From Prevotella sp. (GTDB taxonomy: Bacteria > Bacteroidota > Bacteroidia > Bacteroidales > Bacteroidaceae): a DNA stretch of 44,342 nucleotides. The first letter of the stretch is position 1, and each line of letters begins with the position of its first letter. The stretch covers positions 1-44,342 of the forward strand of contig JAILBT010000021.1 in NCBI GenBank assembly GCA_024680755.1. Reading direction: 5' to 3'. Below the pieces are notes generated by a model. The model was not told where the DNA came from and did not search any database. It saw nothing but the letters and a program-made list of their open reading frames with translations. This document shows, in pieces, positions 7,404 to 19,375 of the stretch. The position numbers and the translations under genes were made by a program.

Positions 7404-8906
7404 ATGACAGAACGAACATACATAGCCATAGACCTCAAGTCGTTCTACGCCTCGGTGGAGTGTGTCGAACGTGGACTGGACCCGCTGACAACAAACCTGG
7501 TGGTGGCAGACACCAGCCGGACGGAGAAGACCATCTGCCTGGCAGTGTCGCCATCGCTGAAAGCATACGGCATAGGCGGCAGGGCCCGACTGTTTGAGGT
7601 GGTGCAAAGGGTGAGAGAGGTCAACTACGAACGCCGACGGATAGCAGGATGGAGAATGACCGGCAAGACGGTCAACGACACAGAGCTGAGGGCACGACCC
7701 GACCTCGAGCTGGACTATATTGCCGCCCGTCCGCGCATGGCACACTATATGCGGGTCAGCACGCAGGTATATGAGACCTACCTGAACTATGTGGCACCCG
7801 AAGACATTCATGTATATAGCATCGACGAGGTGTTCATGGACGTTACGGCCTATCTGCAGAGCTACCGCCTGACGGCACACGAGCTGGCCATGCAGATGAT
7901 ACGCGACGTGCTCAGGCGCACAGGCATAACAGCCACGGCAGGCATCGGCACAAACCTCTACCTGGCAAAGGTGGCAATGGACATCGAGGCAAAGAAGATG
8001 CCGGCCGACAAGGACGGAGTGCGCATTGCCGAGCTGAACGAACGCACATACCGACAACGGCTCTGGGACTACCGGCCCATAACAAAGTTCTGGCGCGTGG
8101 GGTCCGGCGTTGCCAACAAACTGGCCATCTACGGCATAGACACCATGGGCAAACTGGCACGGCTGTCGCTCAGAAACGAGGAACTGCTCTACCAGATGTT
8201 TGGCGTCAACGCAGAGCTGCTCATTGACCACGCATGGGGATGGGAACCATGCACAATGCAGTGGGTGAAACGCTACAAGCCGGAGCAGAGCTCGTTCAGC
8301 AGCGGACAGGTGCTGCAGACGGCCTACGACAGCAAGAAAGCCAGGGTGGTGGTGATGGAAATGGCAGACAACGCCGCGCTCGACCTCGTGGCCAGACGAC
8401 TCGTGACAGACCAGATAGTGCTGACCGTGGGCTACGACCGCGAGAGCCTGACAAACCCCGAGATACGGTCACGCTACCACGGAGAGCTGACAACCGACCA
8501 CTACGGACGCACCGTGCCCAAACACGCACACGGAACAGCCCACCTGCCATGCAAGACGTCGTCGGCACGGCTGATATGCCAGGCCGTAGCCGAACTCTAC
8601 GACCGCATAGTGAACACAGACCTGCTGATACGCCGGCTGAACCTTGCCATACTCGAGGTGACAGACGAAGCCACCACCGCCAAAGCGGACACCCCCAGGC
8701 AGTTCGACCTCTTCACCGACTATGAGGCGCAGCAGCGCGAGCAACGAGAGCGGCAGGCACTCTTGGACAAAGAACGCCGACTGCAAGAGGCACGCCTGGC
8801 CATCAAGCGCCGATACGGCAAGAACGCCATCCTGCGCGGACTGAACTATGAGGAAGGGGCCACCGCCAAGGAGCGCAACGAACAGATAGGCGGACACAAG
8901 GCATGA
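7404..8906 (+). CDS. Y-family DNA polymerase (UmuC/DinB-like, translesion)
   Basis: The 500-aa product starts with the Y-polymerase palm motif IAIDLKSFYASVE (metal-binding Asp10). The catalytic YSIDEVFMDV, with S-I-D-E near residues 140-143, supplies the other acidic residues. A helix-hairpin-helix-like segment and a little-finger region follow. QFDLF at 433-437 fits a beta-clamp-binding motif. The last 60 residues are charged and helical. It would copy past damaged template bases. It resembles the UmuC-like polymerases paired with YolD-family proteins, and the next gene, starting right after its TGA, is YolD-like. No obvious LexA-type operator was seen upstream. Confidence 0.88.
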   Translation: MTERTYIAIDLKSFYASVECVERGLDPLTTNLVVADTSRTEKTICLAVSPSLKAYGIGGRARLFEVVQRVREVNYERRRIAGWRMTGKTVNDTELRARPDLELDYIAARPRMAHYMRVSTQVYETYLNYVAPEDIHVYSIDEVFMDVTAYLQSYRLTAHELAMQMIRDVLRRTGITATAGIGTNLYLAKVAMDIEAKKMPADKDGVRIAELNERTYRQRLWDYRPITKFWRVGSGVANKLAIYGIDTMGKLARLSLRNEELLYQMFGVNAELLIDHAWGWEPCTMQWVKRYKPEQSSFSSGQVLQTAYDSKKARVVVMEMADNAALDLVARRLVTDQIVLTVGYDRESLTNPEIRSRYHGELTTDHYGRTVPKHAHGTAHLPCKTSSARLICQAVAELYDRIVNTDLLIRRLNLAILEVTDEATTAKADTPRQFDLFTDYEAQQREQRERQALLDKERRLQEARLAIKRRYGKNAILRGLNYEEGATAKERNEQIGGHKA

Positions 8907-9368
8907 ATGAATGAAGAACAGAAAAGGAAAGAACAGATGGGAAACTACGACGACATAATAGACCTGCCACACCATGTGTCGAAACGGCATGAGCCGATGT
9001 CGATGCTGAACCGTGCCGCACAGTTTGCGCCGTTCGCCGCGCTGACAGGCTACGACGCCGCCATCGGCGAGGCAGCCAGACTGACCGACAACAGACCACA
9101 TCTGGACGACTACGACAACCAGCGACTGAACAGGCAACTGGCAGAACTGATGAGACAAGGCAACCCACAACCAGACATCAGCCTGGTGTGCTTCGTGCCA
9201 GACAGACTAAAAGCTGGCGGAAGCTACCACACACTGGCCGGAACACTGAAAGACATCGACCAGACAAACAGGCGGCTCGTGATGACAGACGGCACACAGA
9301 TAGAACTCGACAACATCGTGGACATAAAGCCACAGCACATACATGCTGCCACAAGGACCACGACATAG
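8907..9368 (+). CDS. YolD-like protein, partner of the Y-family polymerase
   Basis: The protein carries the YolD-like signature near its N-terminus: [20 protein letters not shown] then [19 protein letters not shown]. The C-terminal half is beta-rich ([20 protein letters not shown]). YolD-like proteins are typically encoded beside UmuC-type polymerases and are thought to assist them; the exact mechanism is not established. The ATG at 8907 directly follows the polymerase stop. An alternative ATG at 8937 (MGNYDDIID) has a better upstream purine run (AAGGAAAG) and starts at the conserved block, so the protein may be 143 rather than 153 aa. The two genes are almost certainly one operon. Confidence 0.85.
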   Translation: MNEEQKRKEQMGNYDDIIDLPHHVSKRHEPMSMLNRAAQFAPFAALTGYDAAIGEAARLTDNRPHLDDYDNQRLNRQLAELMRQGNPQPDISLVCFVPDRLKAGGSYHTLAGTLKDIDQTNRRLVMTDGTQIELDNIVDIKPQHIHAATRTTT

Positions 9369-9434
9369 CACACACACACCGCACACACACAGAGAACATA
9401 ATAGCAGACAGAGCCAAAAAACATGAACTTTTTA

Positions 9435-9465
9435 TTTGCGTTTTGAAAGAAAAACCGTAACTTTG
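9435..9465 (+). promoter_or_regulatory. Promoter of the beta-galactosidase gene
   Basis: TTTG at 9435-9438, a 19-nt spacer and TAACTTTG at 9458-9465 form a full Bacteroidetes promoter. The start would be near 9471, leaving a leader of about 65 nt. An AC-rich microsatellite precedes it at 9367-9392. Confidence 0.8.
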
Positions 9466-9486
9466 CGCACGCATACGACATGCTGA

Positions 9487-12684
<3,198 letters not shown>

Positions 12685-12706
12685 AGCCCCCTCGCTCCGG
12701 CAGACA

Positions 12707-12732
12707 GCCTGACGTCAGGCAGAGACTCTGCC
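12707..12732. repeat. Two overlapping palindromes after the beta-galactosidase
   Basis: GCCTGACGTCAGGC (12707-12720) is a perfect palindrome. GGCAGAGACTCTGCC (12718-12732) overlaps it by three bases. CAGACA and TGTCTG flank them. No T run follows, so this is not a standard terminator. The rest of 12685-12820 shows nothing recognisable. Confidence 0.5.
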
Positions 12733-12821
12733 ATGTCTGACAGCACCACGCCAGACAGTAGATGACAAACACCGACAAACAGATTAACCCAACCGATTTC
12801 GGAATATTTAACGCACACATC

Positions 12822-12852
12822 TTGGACATCTGACAAAAAAGATGTAACTTTG
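12822..12852 (+). promoter_or_regulatory. Promoter of the LptF/LptG - helicase unit
   Basis: TTGG at 12822-12825 (near-match to -33), a 19-nt spacer and TAACTTTG at 12845-12852. A 9-bp G+C stem (CGCCCGCCG 12853-12861 with CGGCGGGCG 12899-12907) spans most of the leader before the ATG at 12918. Its left arm overlaps the likely start point. Confidence 0.7.
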
Positions 12853-12917
12853 CGCCCGCCGAGCGAATCCATGCTGCGAAAGACAGCAACAGGTCGCACG
12901 GCGGGCGGCTTTCGTAT

Positions 12918-14027
12918 ATGAGATTTCTAAGACACATAGGCATAACGCGACTGGACCGGTATATCATAACAAAATTTATCGGCACATACATCTATTCCAT
13001 CGCGCTCATCATATCCATCAGCATCGTTTTCGACGTCAACGAGAACCTTGCCAAGTTTGCTCAGTATAAAGCACCGCTCAGCGAGATAGTGTTCGACTAC
13101 TACGGCAACTTCATGCCCTACCTGGCCAACCTGTTCTCTGCACTGTTCGTCTTCATTGCCGTCATCTTCTTCACGTCGAAGCTGGCAGGCAACTCCGAGA
13201 TAATAGCAATGCTGGCCAGCGGAACCAGCTTCCGAAGGCTGCTCAGACCGTATATGATCAGCGCGGCACTGATAGCCGCACTCAACTTCTGGCTGGGCTC
13301 AACAGTCATACCGCGAGGCAATGTCGTAAGGCTGAACTTCGAATCGAAGTACAAGAACAACCGTATCAAGACCAGCGCACAGAACGTGCAGCTGCAGGTG
13401 GAGCCGGGAGTGATAGCATACATGCAGTCGTATGACAACGTGTATAAACGCGGCTTCGGCTTCTCGCTCGACAAGTTTGAAGACAAGAAGCTCGTCAGCC
13501 ACATGACGGCCAACGTCATACAATACGACACCATATCCGACGAACGCTACCACTGGCGCGCCATGAACTACAAGATACGTACGCTGAAAGGGCTGCGCGA
13601 GGAAATCACGTCGGGCATAGAGCTGGACACCGTGATAACCATCGAACCGATGGACCTGCTGTTCAGCCAGGGACAACAGGAGACACTCACCAGCAGCGAG
13701 CTGCACCAGTATGTGTCGAAGCAGAAAGACCGCGGCTCGGGCAACATGGTGCAGTATGAGGTGGAATACCATAAGCGAATAGCCAGCAGCTTTGCCAGCT
13801 TCATACTGACCATCATCGGCGCAGCACTGTCGTCAAGGAAACGAAAAGGAGGAATGGGTGTCTATCTCAGCATCGGACTCGCTCTGAGCTTCAGCTACAT
13901 ACTGCTGCAAACCATCTGCGCCACCTTTGCCATCAATGCCGGCACACCAGCCATGCTGGCAGCATGGATACCAAACATACTCTACTCTGTCATAGCATAT
14001 TTCATCTACAGACACGCGCCAAACTAA
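12918..14027 (+). CDS. LptF/LptG family lipopolysaccharide export permease
   Basis: The 369-aa membrane protein belongs to the YjgP/YjgQ family. It has transmembrane segments near 20-40, 60-85 and 105-125, a large periplasmic beta-jellyroll-like domain (about 130-275), and three more segments near 285-305, 315-335 and 340-362. N-terminal LDRYIITKFIGTYIYSI is characteristic. These permeases work with the LptB ATPase to extract LPS or lipooligosaccharide from the inner membrane and feed it to the periplasmic bridge. Only one permease gene is present here, and lptA, lptB and lptC are not in the window, so F versus G cannot be assigned. The DEAD-box helicase gene begins a few bases downstream, suggesting cotranscription. 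Confidence 0.9.
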   Translation: MRFLRHIGITRLDRYIITKFIGTYIYSIALIISISIVFDVNENLAKFAQYKAPLSEIVFDYYGNFMPYLANLFSALFVFIAVIFFTSKLAGNSEIIAMLASGTSFRRLLRPYMISAALIAALNFWLGSTVIPRGNVVRLNFESKYKNNRIKTSAQNVQLQVEPGVIAYMQSYDNVYKRGFGFSLDKFEDKKLVSHMTANVIQYDTISDERYHWRAMNYKIRTLKGLREEITSGIELDTVITIEPMDLLFSQGQQETLTSSELHQYVSKQKDRGSGNMVQYEVEYHKRIASSFASFILTIIGAALSSRKRKGGMGVYLSIGLALSFSYILLQTICATFAINAGTPAMLAAWIPNILYSVIAYFIYRHAPN

Positions 14028-14063
14028 GCCGTGGCTGCAACAAACAGACAACAGCTACAAGAA

Positions 14064-15536
14064 ATGAGATTTGAAGACACCTATCTGAACGACAACATTC
14101 TGGACGCACTCTACGACATGCGTTTCGACGAGTGCACGCCCATACAGGAAGCCTGCATCCCGGAGATACTCAAAGGCCGCGACGTGCTGGGAGTGGCACA
14201 GACCGGCACAGGAAAGACAGCTGCATATCTGCTGCCCATACTGAGCGAGCTGGACGACGGCGGATTTCCCGACGATGCCATCAACTGCATAATCATGGCA
14301 CCGACACGCGAACTGGCACAGCAGATAGACCAAGCCATGCAGGGCTTCGCCTACTATCTGCCCGACGTGAGCAGCATTGCCGTCTATGGAGGCAACGACG
14401 GCAACAGATATGACCAGGAGCTGCGATCGCTGCGATCAGGCGCACCGGTGGTCATTGCCACACCTGGCCGACTGCTTAGCCATCTCAAGTTGGGCAACCT
14501 GGACCTGAGCCGGACAAGCTTCTTCGTACTCGACGAGGCTGACCGCATGCTCGACATGGGCTTCTCGGAAGACATAATGGCCATCAACGCGCAGCTGCCG
14601 CAAAACTGCCAGAAGGTGATGTTCTCGGCAACAATGCCTGAGAAGATACGACAGCTGGCCGTCTCGCTGCTCAACGACCCCGTGGAGGTAAAGATTGCCA
14701 TCAGCAAGCCGGCAGAGAAGATACACCAGATGGCATACGTCTGCTACGAGCCACAGAAGCTGGGCATCATCAACCATTTGTTCCGCGAAGGTAACCTGAA
14801 ACGCGTCATCATCTTCTGCGGCAAGAAAGACAAGGTGAAAGACATCAACCGCGCACTCGGCAAACTGAATATCAACTGTGCAGCCATGCACAGCGACCTG
14901 ACACAGGCAGAGCGCGACGAGGTGATGTACAGGTTCAAGACAGGACAGGTGGACGTGATGGTGGCCACTGACATTGTGGCACGAGGCATCGACATCGACG
15001 ACATACTGTTGGTGGTCAACTATGACGTGCCACACGATCCTGAAGACTATGTGCACCGCATAGGGCGCACGGCACGCGCCGACCGCGACGGCGAAGCCAT
15101 CACACTGGTCACAGACGACGACATGTATCTGTTTGCACAGATAGAGCGCTTTCTCGAAAAAGACATTGAGAAGCTGGCACTGCCCGACGCGCTGGGCCAG
15201 GGACCCCGCTACGACAAGAACGCCCGACGCTCAGGCGGACGGCGCGGCGGCTCGCCCCGCAGCGGCAACCGTGGCAATGCAGCGCGCAGCGAACACGACA
15301 GCCAAGCGACAACCCACACGGGACGCAGACGCAACGGCAGACGACACCACAAAGACAACAACAAGACGCAAGCCGCCACAGACAACGCCACGACGGGCAC
15401 AACCACAGCCGCAGCCACGCCGACAAACGACGCTACGACACAGGCCAAGAAAAAGAAACGAACACACCGAGGCGGACGCCGACACCGCTCTAAAGGAGGT
15501 AACACACAGACAGGCAATGCCGATGCACAGGCATAG
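14064..15536 (+). CDS. DEAD-box RNA helicase
   Basis: A full set of DEAD-box motifs is present: Q motif (CTPIQ), Walker A (AQTGTGKT, near 45-52), PTRELAQQ, TPGR, DEAD (157-160), SAT, ATDIVARGIDI and HRIGRTAR. After about residue 381 comes a long basic, low-complexity tail rich in R, G, T and K that probably binds RNA. It would unwind structured RNA during ribosome assembly or RNA decay. The ATG at 14064 was chosen because homologues start at this point (MRFEDTYLNDN). A GTG at 14031, 4 nt after the permease stop, would add 11 residues and cannot be excluded; neither has a clear ribosome site. Confidence 0.93.
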   Translation: MRFEDTYLNDNILDALYDMRFDECTPIQEACIPEILKGRDVLGVAQTGTGKTAAYLLPILSELDDGGFPDDAINCIIMAPTRELAQQIDQAMQGFAYYLPDVSSIAVYGGNDGNRYDQELRSLRSGAPVVIATPGRLLSHLKLGNLDLSRTSFFVLDEADRMLDMGFSEDIMAINAQLPQNCQKVMFSATMPEKIRQLAVSLLNDPVEVKIAISKPAEKIHQMAYVCYEPQKLGIINHLFREGNLKRVIIFCGKKDKVKDINRALGKLNINCAAMHSDLTQAERDEVMYRFKTGQVDVMVATDIVARGIDIDDILLVVNYDVPHDPEDYVHRIGRTARADRDGEAITLVTDDDMYLFAQIERFLEKDIEKLALPDALGQGPRYDKNARRSGGRRGGSPRSGNRGNAARSEHDSQATTHTGRRRNGRRHHKDNNKTQAATDNATTGTTTAAATPTNDATTQAKKKKRTHRGGRRHRSKGGNTQTGNADAQA

Positions 15537-15546
15537 CCCCGACCGT

Positions 15547-15563
15547 TTGGCATACTCTTTGCA
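15547..15563 (+). promoter_or_regulatory. Sigma-54 (RpoN) type promoter upstream of clpC
   Basis: TTGGCATACTCTTTGCA has GG and GC separated by exactly 10 nt and fits the -24/-12 consensus TGGCAY-N5-TTGCW at every fixed position. The -12 element is 65 nt before the clpC start. No sigma-A type promoter is visible in the same 90-nt gap. A Bacteroidetes -7 reading (TACTCTTTG) would need an extra base. RpoN itself is not in the window. Confidence 0.6.
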
Positions 15564-15626
15564 CTTGTTGCCGCAGAGACATTTTCATTCGTAGTATCAA
15601 CAACCAAAGAAAGAGCAAATCCTACC

Positions 15627-18209
15627 TTGGCTAACAATTTCTCACCAAACATCACACGCCTGATTGAACTAAGCCGCGACGAAGCACGACGACTGCAGAG
15701 CCGCGACATTGCACCCGAACACTTGCTGCTCGGCATGTTGCGCCATACCGACGGGCCGGGCATGAGCCTGCTGCAGCGCATGCACATGAAGACAACACCA
15801 CTGCGCTCACAACTGGAAGAGCGGGTGCGCAGAAACAAGCGCGAAAACGACGACGCACAGCCACTGAACATCAACGAGCAGGCCAACAACATACTAAAAC
15901 TGGCCGTGCTCGAAGCACGCAGACAACACCAGGACATCGTGGACGAGCAGCATGTGCTGCTGGCCATGCTGAGAGATACGGCCAACAACGGAGCAAAGAA
16001 CGCCTTAGAAATGAACAACATCGACTACAACAGCCTCTACCAGATGGTCTATTCGCCACAACACAGCGGAACCCAGGACGGCATCTCGCTGCCTGAAGAC
16101 GAAGAGGACGACGAGCCCGAGGTGAACGGGCCGCAGGGCAATGCCGCCAGCGACAACAAGCCAAGCGGCACGCAGACCAAGCAATCCAAAGGCACCAGCA
16201 ACGGCACACCAGTAATAGACAACTACAGCACCGACCTGACCAGTGCGGCAGCACATGATCACCTGGACCCCGTGGTGGGGCGCCAGCGCGAAATACAGCG
16301 AGTGGTGGAAATACTGGGCCGCAGAAAAAAGAACAACCCAATACTCATAGGAGAACCCGGCGTGGGCAAGAGCGCCATCGTGGAAGGCCTGGCACAGCTG
16401 ATTGCGCAACACAAGACATCACCCGCACTCTTCGGCAAACGAATCGTGAGCCTCGACCTGTCGGGCCTGGTGGCTGGCACAAAATACCGCGGACAGTTTG
16501 AAGAGCGAATCAAGGCACTCATCAAGGAACTGGAAACACACAAGGAGATAATCATCTTCATCGACGAGATACACACACTCATTGGCGCCGGCAGCGCCGC
16601 TGGCACCATGGATGCCGCCAACATACTGAAGCCGGCCCTGGCCAGGGGCACCATACAGTGTATCGGCGCAACAACGCTCGACGAGTTCAGAAACAGCATA
16701 GAGAAAGACGGAGCACTGGACCGACGCTTCCAGAAGGTACAGGTGGAGCCCTCCACCGCCGAAGAGACGCTGCAGATTCTGCGCAACATCAAAGACCGAT
16801 ACGAACACCACCACCACGTCAGCTACACCGACGAGGCACTCTCTGCCTGCGTGCGCCTGACGGAACGCTACATCACAGACCGCGCCTTCCCCGACAAGGC
16901 CATCGACGCACTCGACGAGGTGGGCTCGCGCCTGCACCTGCTGAACGTGCAGATACCGCCCGAGATAACAGAGACGGAGAAAAAAATAGCCGAGGTGAAG
17001 GAGAAGAAGCAGGCCGCAGTGAAAGGGCAGAACTTTGAGCTGGCAGCAAGCTACCGCGACAGGCAGACAGAGCTGGAGAACCAGCTGAAAGAGATGCGCG
17101 ACAAGATGGAGAACGGCTCGCAAGAGGACCGACAGCCCGTGACCGAACACGACGTGGCCGAGGTGGTGTCGATGATGAGCGGCGTGCCGGCAGACCGCAT
17201 GGCCGAAGCCGAGGGGCTGAAGCTGAAGAACATGGCACAGGAGCTGAAAGACACCGTCATAGCACAAGACGCGGCCATAGACAAGATGGTGCGTGCCATA
17301 CTGCGCAACCGCGTGGGACTGAAAGAGCCCAACCACCCCATCGGTGCCTTCATGTTTCTCGGACCGACAGGCGTTGGCAAGACATATCTGGCAAAGAAGC
17401 TGGCCGAGAAGATGTTTGGCTCGGCCGACGCACTGATACGCATCGACATGAGCGAATATGGCGAAAGCTTCAACGTGAGCCGGCTGGTGGGAGCACCTCC
17501 GGGCTATGTGGGCTACGAAGAAGGCGGACAACTGACAGAGCGCGTGCGTCGCCACCCATACTCCATCGTGCTGCTCGACGAGATTGAGAAAGCACATCAG
17601 GGCGTGTTCAACCTGCTGCTACAGGTGCTCGACGAGGGACGCCTGACCGACGGCAACGGACGACAGATTGACTTCCGCAACACAGTAATCATCATGACCA
17701 GCAACGCCGGCACACGCCGACTGAAGGAGTTTGCACACGGAGTAGGCTTCACGGCAGGCAGCTTCAGCGGCAGCGAAAAGGACAAGGAGTATGCACGCTC
17801 GGTAATACAGAAGTCGCTGAGCCGACAGTTTGCACCCGAATTTCTGAACCGCCTGGACGAGATCATCACCTTCGACCAGCTGGACATCGAAGCCATAAAG
17901 CGCATTGTGGAAACAGAGCTGAAAGGGCTGGTGAAGCGAGTGGCCGACCTGGGCTATGGCCTGCAGCTGACCGATGCCGCCAAAGACCTGCTGGCGCAGA
18001 AGGGCTACGACGTGCAGTTTGGAGCACGCCCGCTGAAGAGAGCCATACAGACATACGTGGAAGACGGGCTGTGCCAACTGTTGCTCGAAGACAATGCACC
18101 CGACGCGGGAGCGCTCATCACAGCCGACAAGGCTGACGGCAAGGACGAACTGACCTTCAGCTTCAGCAAGCAAGGCCCAGAAAGCCAAGACCCAGACAAA
18201 CAAGACTGA
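15627..18209 (+). CDS. clpC: ClpC-type AAA+ unfoldase (Clp ATPase)
   Basis: The 860-aa protein has an N-terminal Clp repeat domain (about 5-145), a first AAA+ module (Walker A GEPGVGKS at 242-249, Walker B IIFIDEIHT near 309), a middle region with a UVR-like segment (VKGQNFELAASYRDRQTEL, about 457-475), and a second AAA+ module (GPTGVGKT near 578, LLDEIEK near 648). The short middle region and UVR motif point to ClpC rather than ClpB. GVGF near 706 fits the loop that docks onto ClpP, so it probably feeds proteins to ClpP. It starts with TTG: there is no in-frame ATG nearby upstream, and MANNFSP matches family starts. The sigma-54-like site upstream suggests stress-linked control. Confidence 0.92.
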   Translation: MANNFSPNITRLIELSRDEARRLQSRDIAPEHLLLGMLRHTDGPGMSLLQRMHMKTTPLRSQLEERVRRNKRENDDAQPLNINEQANNILKLAVLEARRQHQDIVDEQHVLLAMLRDTANNGAKNALEMNNIDYNSLYQMVYSPQHSGTQDGISLPEDEEDDEPEVNGPQGNAASDNKPSGTQTKQSKGTSNGTPVIDNYSTDLTSAAAHDHLDPVVGRQREIQRVVEILGRRKKNNPILIGEPGVGKSAIVEGLAQLIAQHKTSPALFGKRIVSLDLSGLVAGTKYRGQFEERIKALIKELETHKEIIIFIDEIHTLIGAGSAAGTMDAANILKPALARGTIQCIGATTLDEFRNSIEKDGALDRRFQKVQVEPSTAEETLQILRNIKDRYEHHHHVSYTDEALSACVRLTERYITDRAFPDKAIDALDEVGSRLHLLNVQIPPEITETEKKIAEVKEKKQAAVKGQNFELAASYRDRQTELENQLKEMRDKMENGSQEDRQPVTEHDVAEVVSMMSGVPADRMAEAEGLKLKNMAQELKDTVIAQDAAIDKMVRAILRNRVGLKEPNHPIGAFMFLGPTGVGKTYLAKKLAEKMFGSADALIRIDMSEYGESFNVSRLVGAPPGYVGYEEGGQLTERVRRHPYSIVLLDEIEKAHQGVFNLLLQVLDEGRLTDGNGRQIDFRNTVIIMTSNAGTRRLKEFAHGVGFTAGSFSGSEKDKEYARSVIQKSLSRQFAPEFLNRLDEIITFDQLDIEAIKRIVETELKGLVKRVADLGYGLQLTDAAKDLLAQKGYDVQFGARPLKRAIQTYVEDGLCQLLLEDNAPDAGALITADKADGKDELTFSFSKQGPESQDPDKQD

Positions 18210-18267
18210 TACACCCGAGGCCGACCACAACCACAACATCAACAACACTTTAACACATATATTATAT

Positions 18268-18903
18268 ATGGACACAATGAAGGATATCTTTGCACGCCGC
18301 CTGCTTGAGGTGAAAGCCATCAAGCTACAGCCAAAAGAGCCATTCACCTGGGCCTCAGGCTGGCTCTCGCCATTCTACTGCGACAACCGCAAGACACTCT
18401 CCTACCCCAGCCTGCGCTCTCTGGTGAAAACCGAGCTCTGCCACAACATCCTGGAGCAGTTTCCCGACGCAGACGCCATTGCCGGTGTGGCCACGGGGGC
18501 CATTGCCCAAGGCGCGCTGGTGGCCGACCAGCTGGGACTGCCCTTCTGCTATGTGCGCTCGAAGGCAAAAGACCACGGAATGCAGAACCTCATAGAAGGC
18601 AACATTGACAAGGGAGCCAAGGTGGTGGTGGTGGAAGACCTTATCAGCACCGGCGGCAGCTCGCTCAAGGCGGTCGAAGCACTGAGGCAGCATGGTTGCC
18701 AGGTCATAGGCATGGTGGCCAGCTACACCTACGGCTTCCCCGTGGCAGAGGAAGCCTTCAAGGAGGCACAGGTCAGACTGGTCACACTCACAGACTATGA
18801 CCATGTGGTGAAGCAGGCCCTTGCCACCGGATATATCAAGCAAGAGGATATGGCACTGCTCAGCCAGTGGAGAAACAACCCGTCGGAATGGAAAGGCAAA
18901 TGA
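18268..18903 (+). CDS. pyrE: Orotate phosphoribosyltransferase
   Basis: The 211-aa product shows the type I PRTase fold. KLQPKEPFTWASGWLSPFYC opens the hood and substrate region, YVRSKAKDHGM is the flexible catalytic loop, and VVVVEDLISTGGSS (near 118-131) is the PRPP-binding motif. It joins orotate to PRPP to make orotidine monophosphate, the fifth step of pyrimidine synthesis. A second in-frame ATG lies nine bases after the first (MKDIF) and could be used. It heads a same-strand cluster with the SRPBCC protein and argH, 58 nt after clpC. No clear promoter motif was seen in the gap. Confidence 0.96.
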   Translation: MDTMKDIFARRLLEVKAIKLQPKEPFTWASGWLSPFYCDNRKTLSYPSLRSLVKTELCHNILEQFPDADAIAGVATGAIAQGALVADQLGLPFCYVRSKAKDHGMQNLIEGNIDKGAKVVVVEDLISTGGSSLKAVEALRQHGCQVIGMVASYTYGFPVAEEAFKEAQVRLVTLTDYDHVVKQALATGYIKQEDMALLSQWRNNPSEWKGK

Positions 18904-18922
18904 CTAAAAAGATATTAGAAAG

Positions 18923-19339
18923 ATGACAAAATTTAGCAGTTCTGTAAAGCAGATACCCTACTCGCAGCGCACCGTCTATGACAACATAAGCGACATGCAG
19001 AGCCTGGAGCGAATAAAAGACCGCGTGCCTGAGGACAAGATAAAGGACTTCAGCTTCGACCACGACTCCGTGGGACTGTCCATACAGCCCGTGGGGGAGC
19101 TTAGGATACGGATTTGCGACAGAGAGGAGCCCAAATGCGTGAAGTTTGAGACCGTGCAGTCGCCGATACCTTTCCACCTGTGGATACAGGTGCTGCCTGT
19201 AGATGACAACACGTCGAAGATGAAAGTGACGGTCGATGCCGACATACCGTTCATGCTGAAGCCTATGGTGGAGGGGCCGTTGGTGGAAGGCTTGGAGAAG
19301 ATAGCCGACGCGCTGAGCATCATCCCCTACGGCAATTAA
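18923..19339 (+). CDS. SRPBCC (START-like) family protein
   Basis: This 138-aa cytoplasmic protein starts KFSSSVKQIPYSQRTVYDNI and has the alternating pattern of the SRPBCC/Bet v1-like fold, with a final amphipathic helix (MVEGPLVEGLEKIADALSII). The fold makes a pocket for hydrophobic ligands, but no ligand or reaction is known for this Bacteroidetes group. It sits 19 nt after pyrE and 36 nt before argH, all on one strand. From memory this pyrE-SRPBCC-argH order recurs in related genomes, which suggests a housekeeping role. The family call is from sequence pattern only. Confidence 0.75.
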   Translation: MTKFSSSVKQIPYSQRTVYDNISDMQSLERIKDRVPEDKIKDFSFDHDSVGLSIQPVGELRIRICDREEPKCVKFETVQSPIPFHLWIQVLPVDDNTSKMKVTVDADIPFMLKPMVEGPLVEGLEKIADALSIIPYGN

Positions 19340-19375
19340 AGTCTGGTAGCAATCACAAAAAAAGACAAGACAGAC

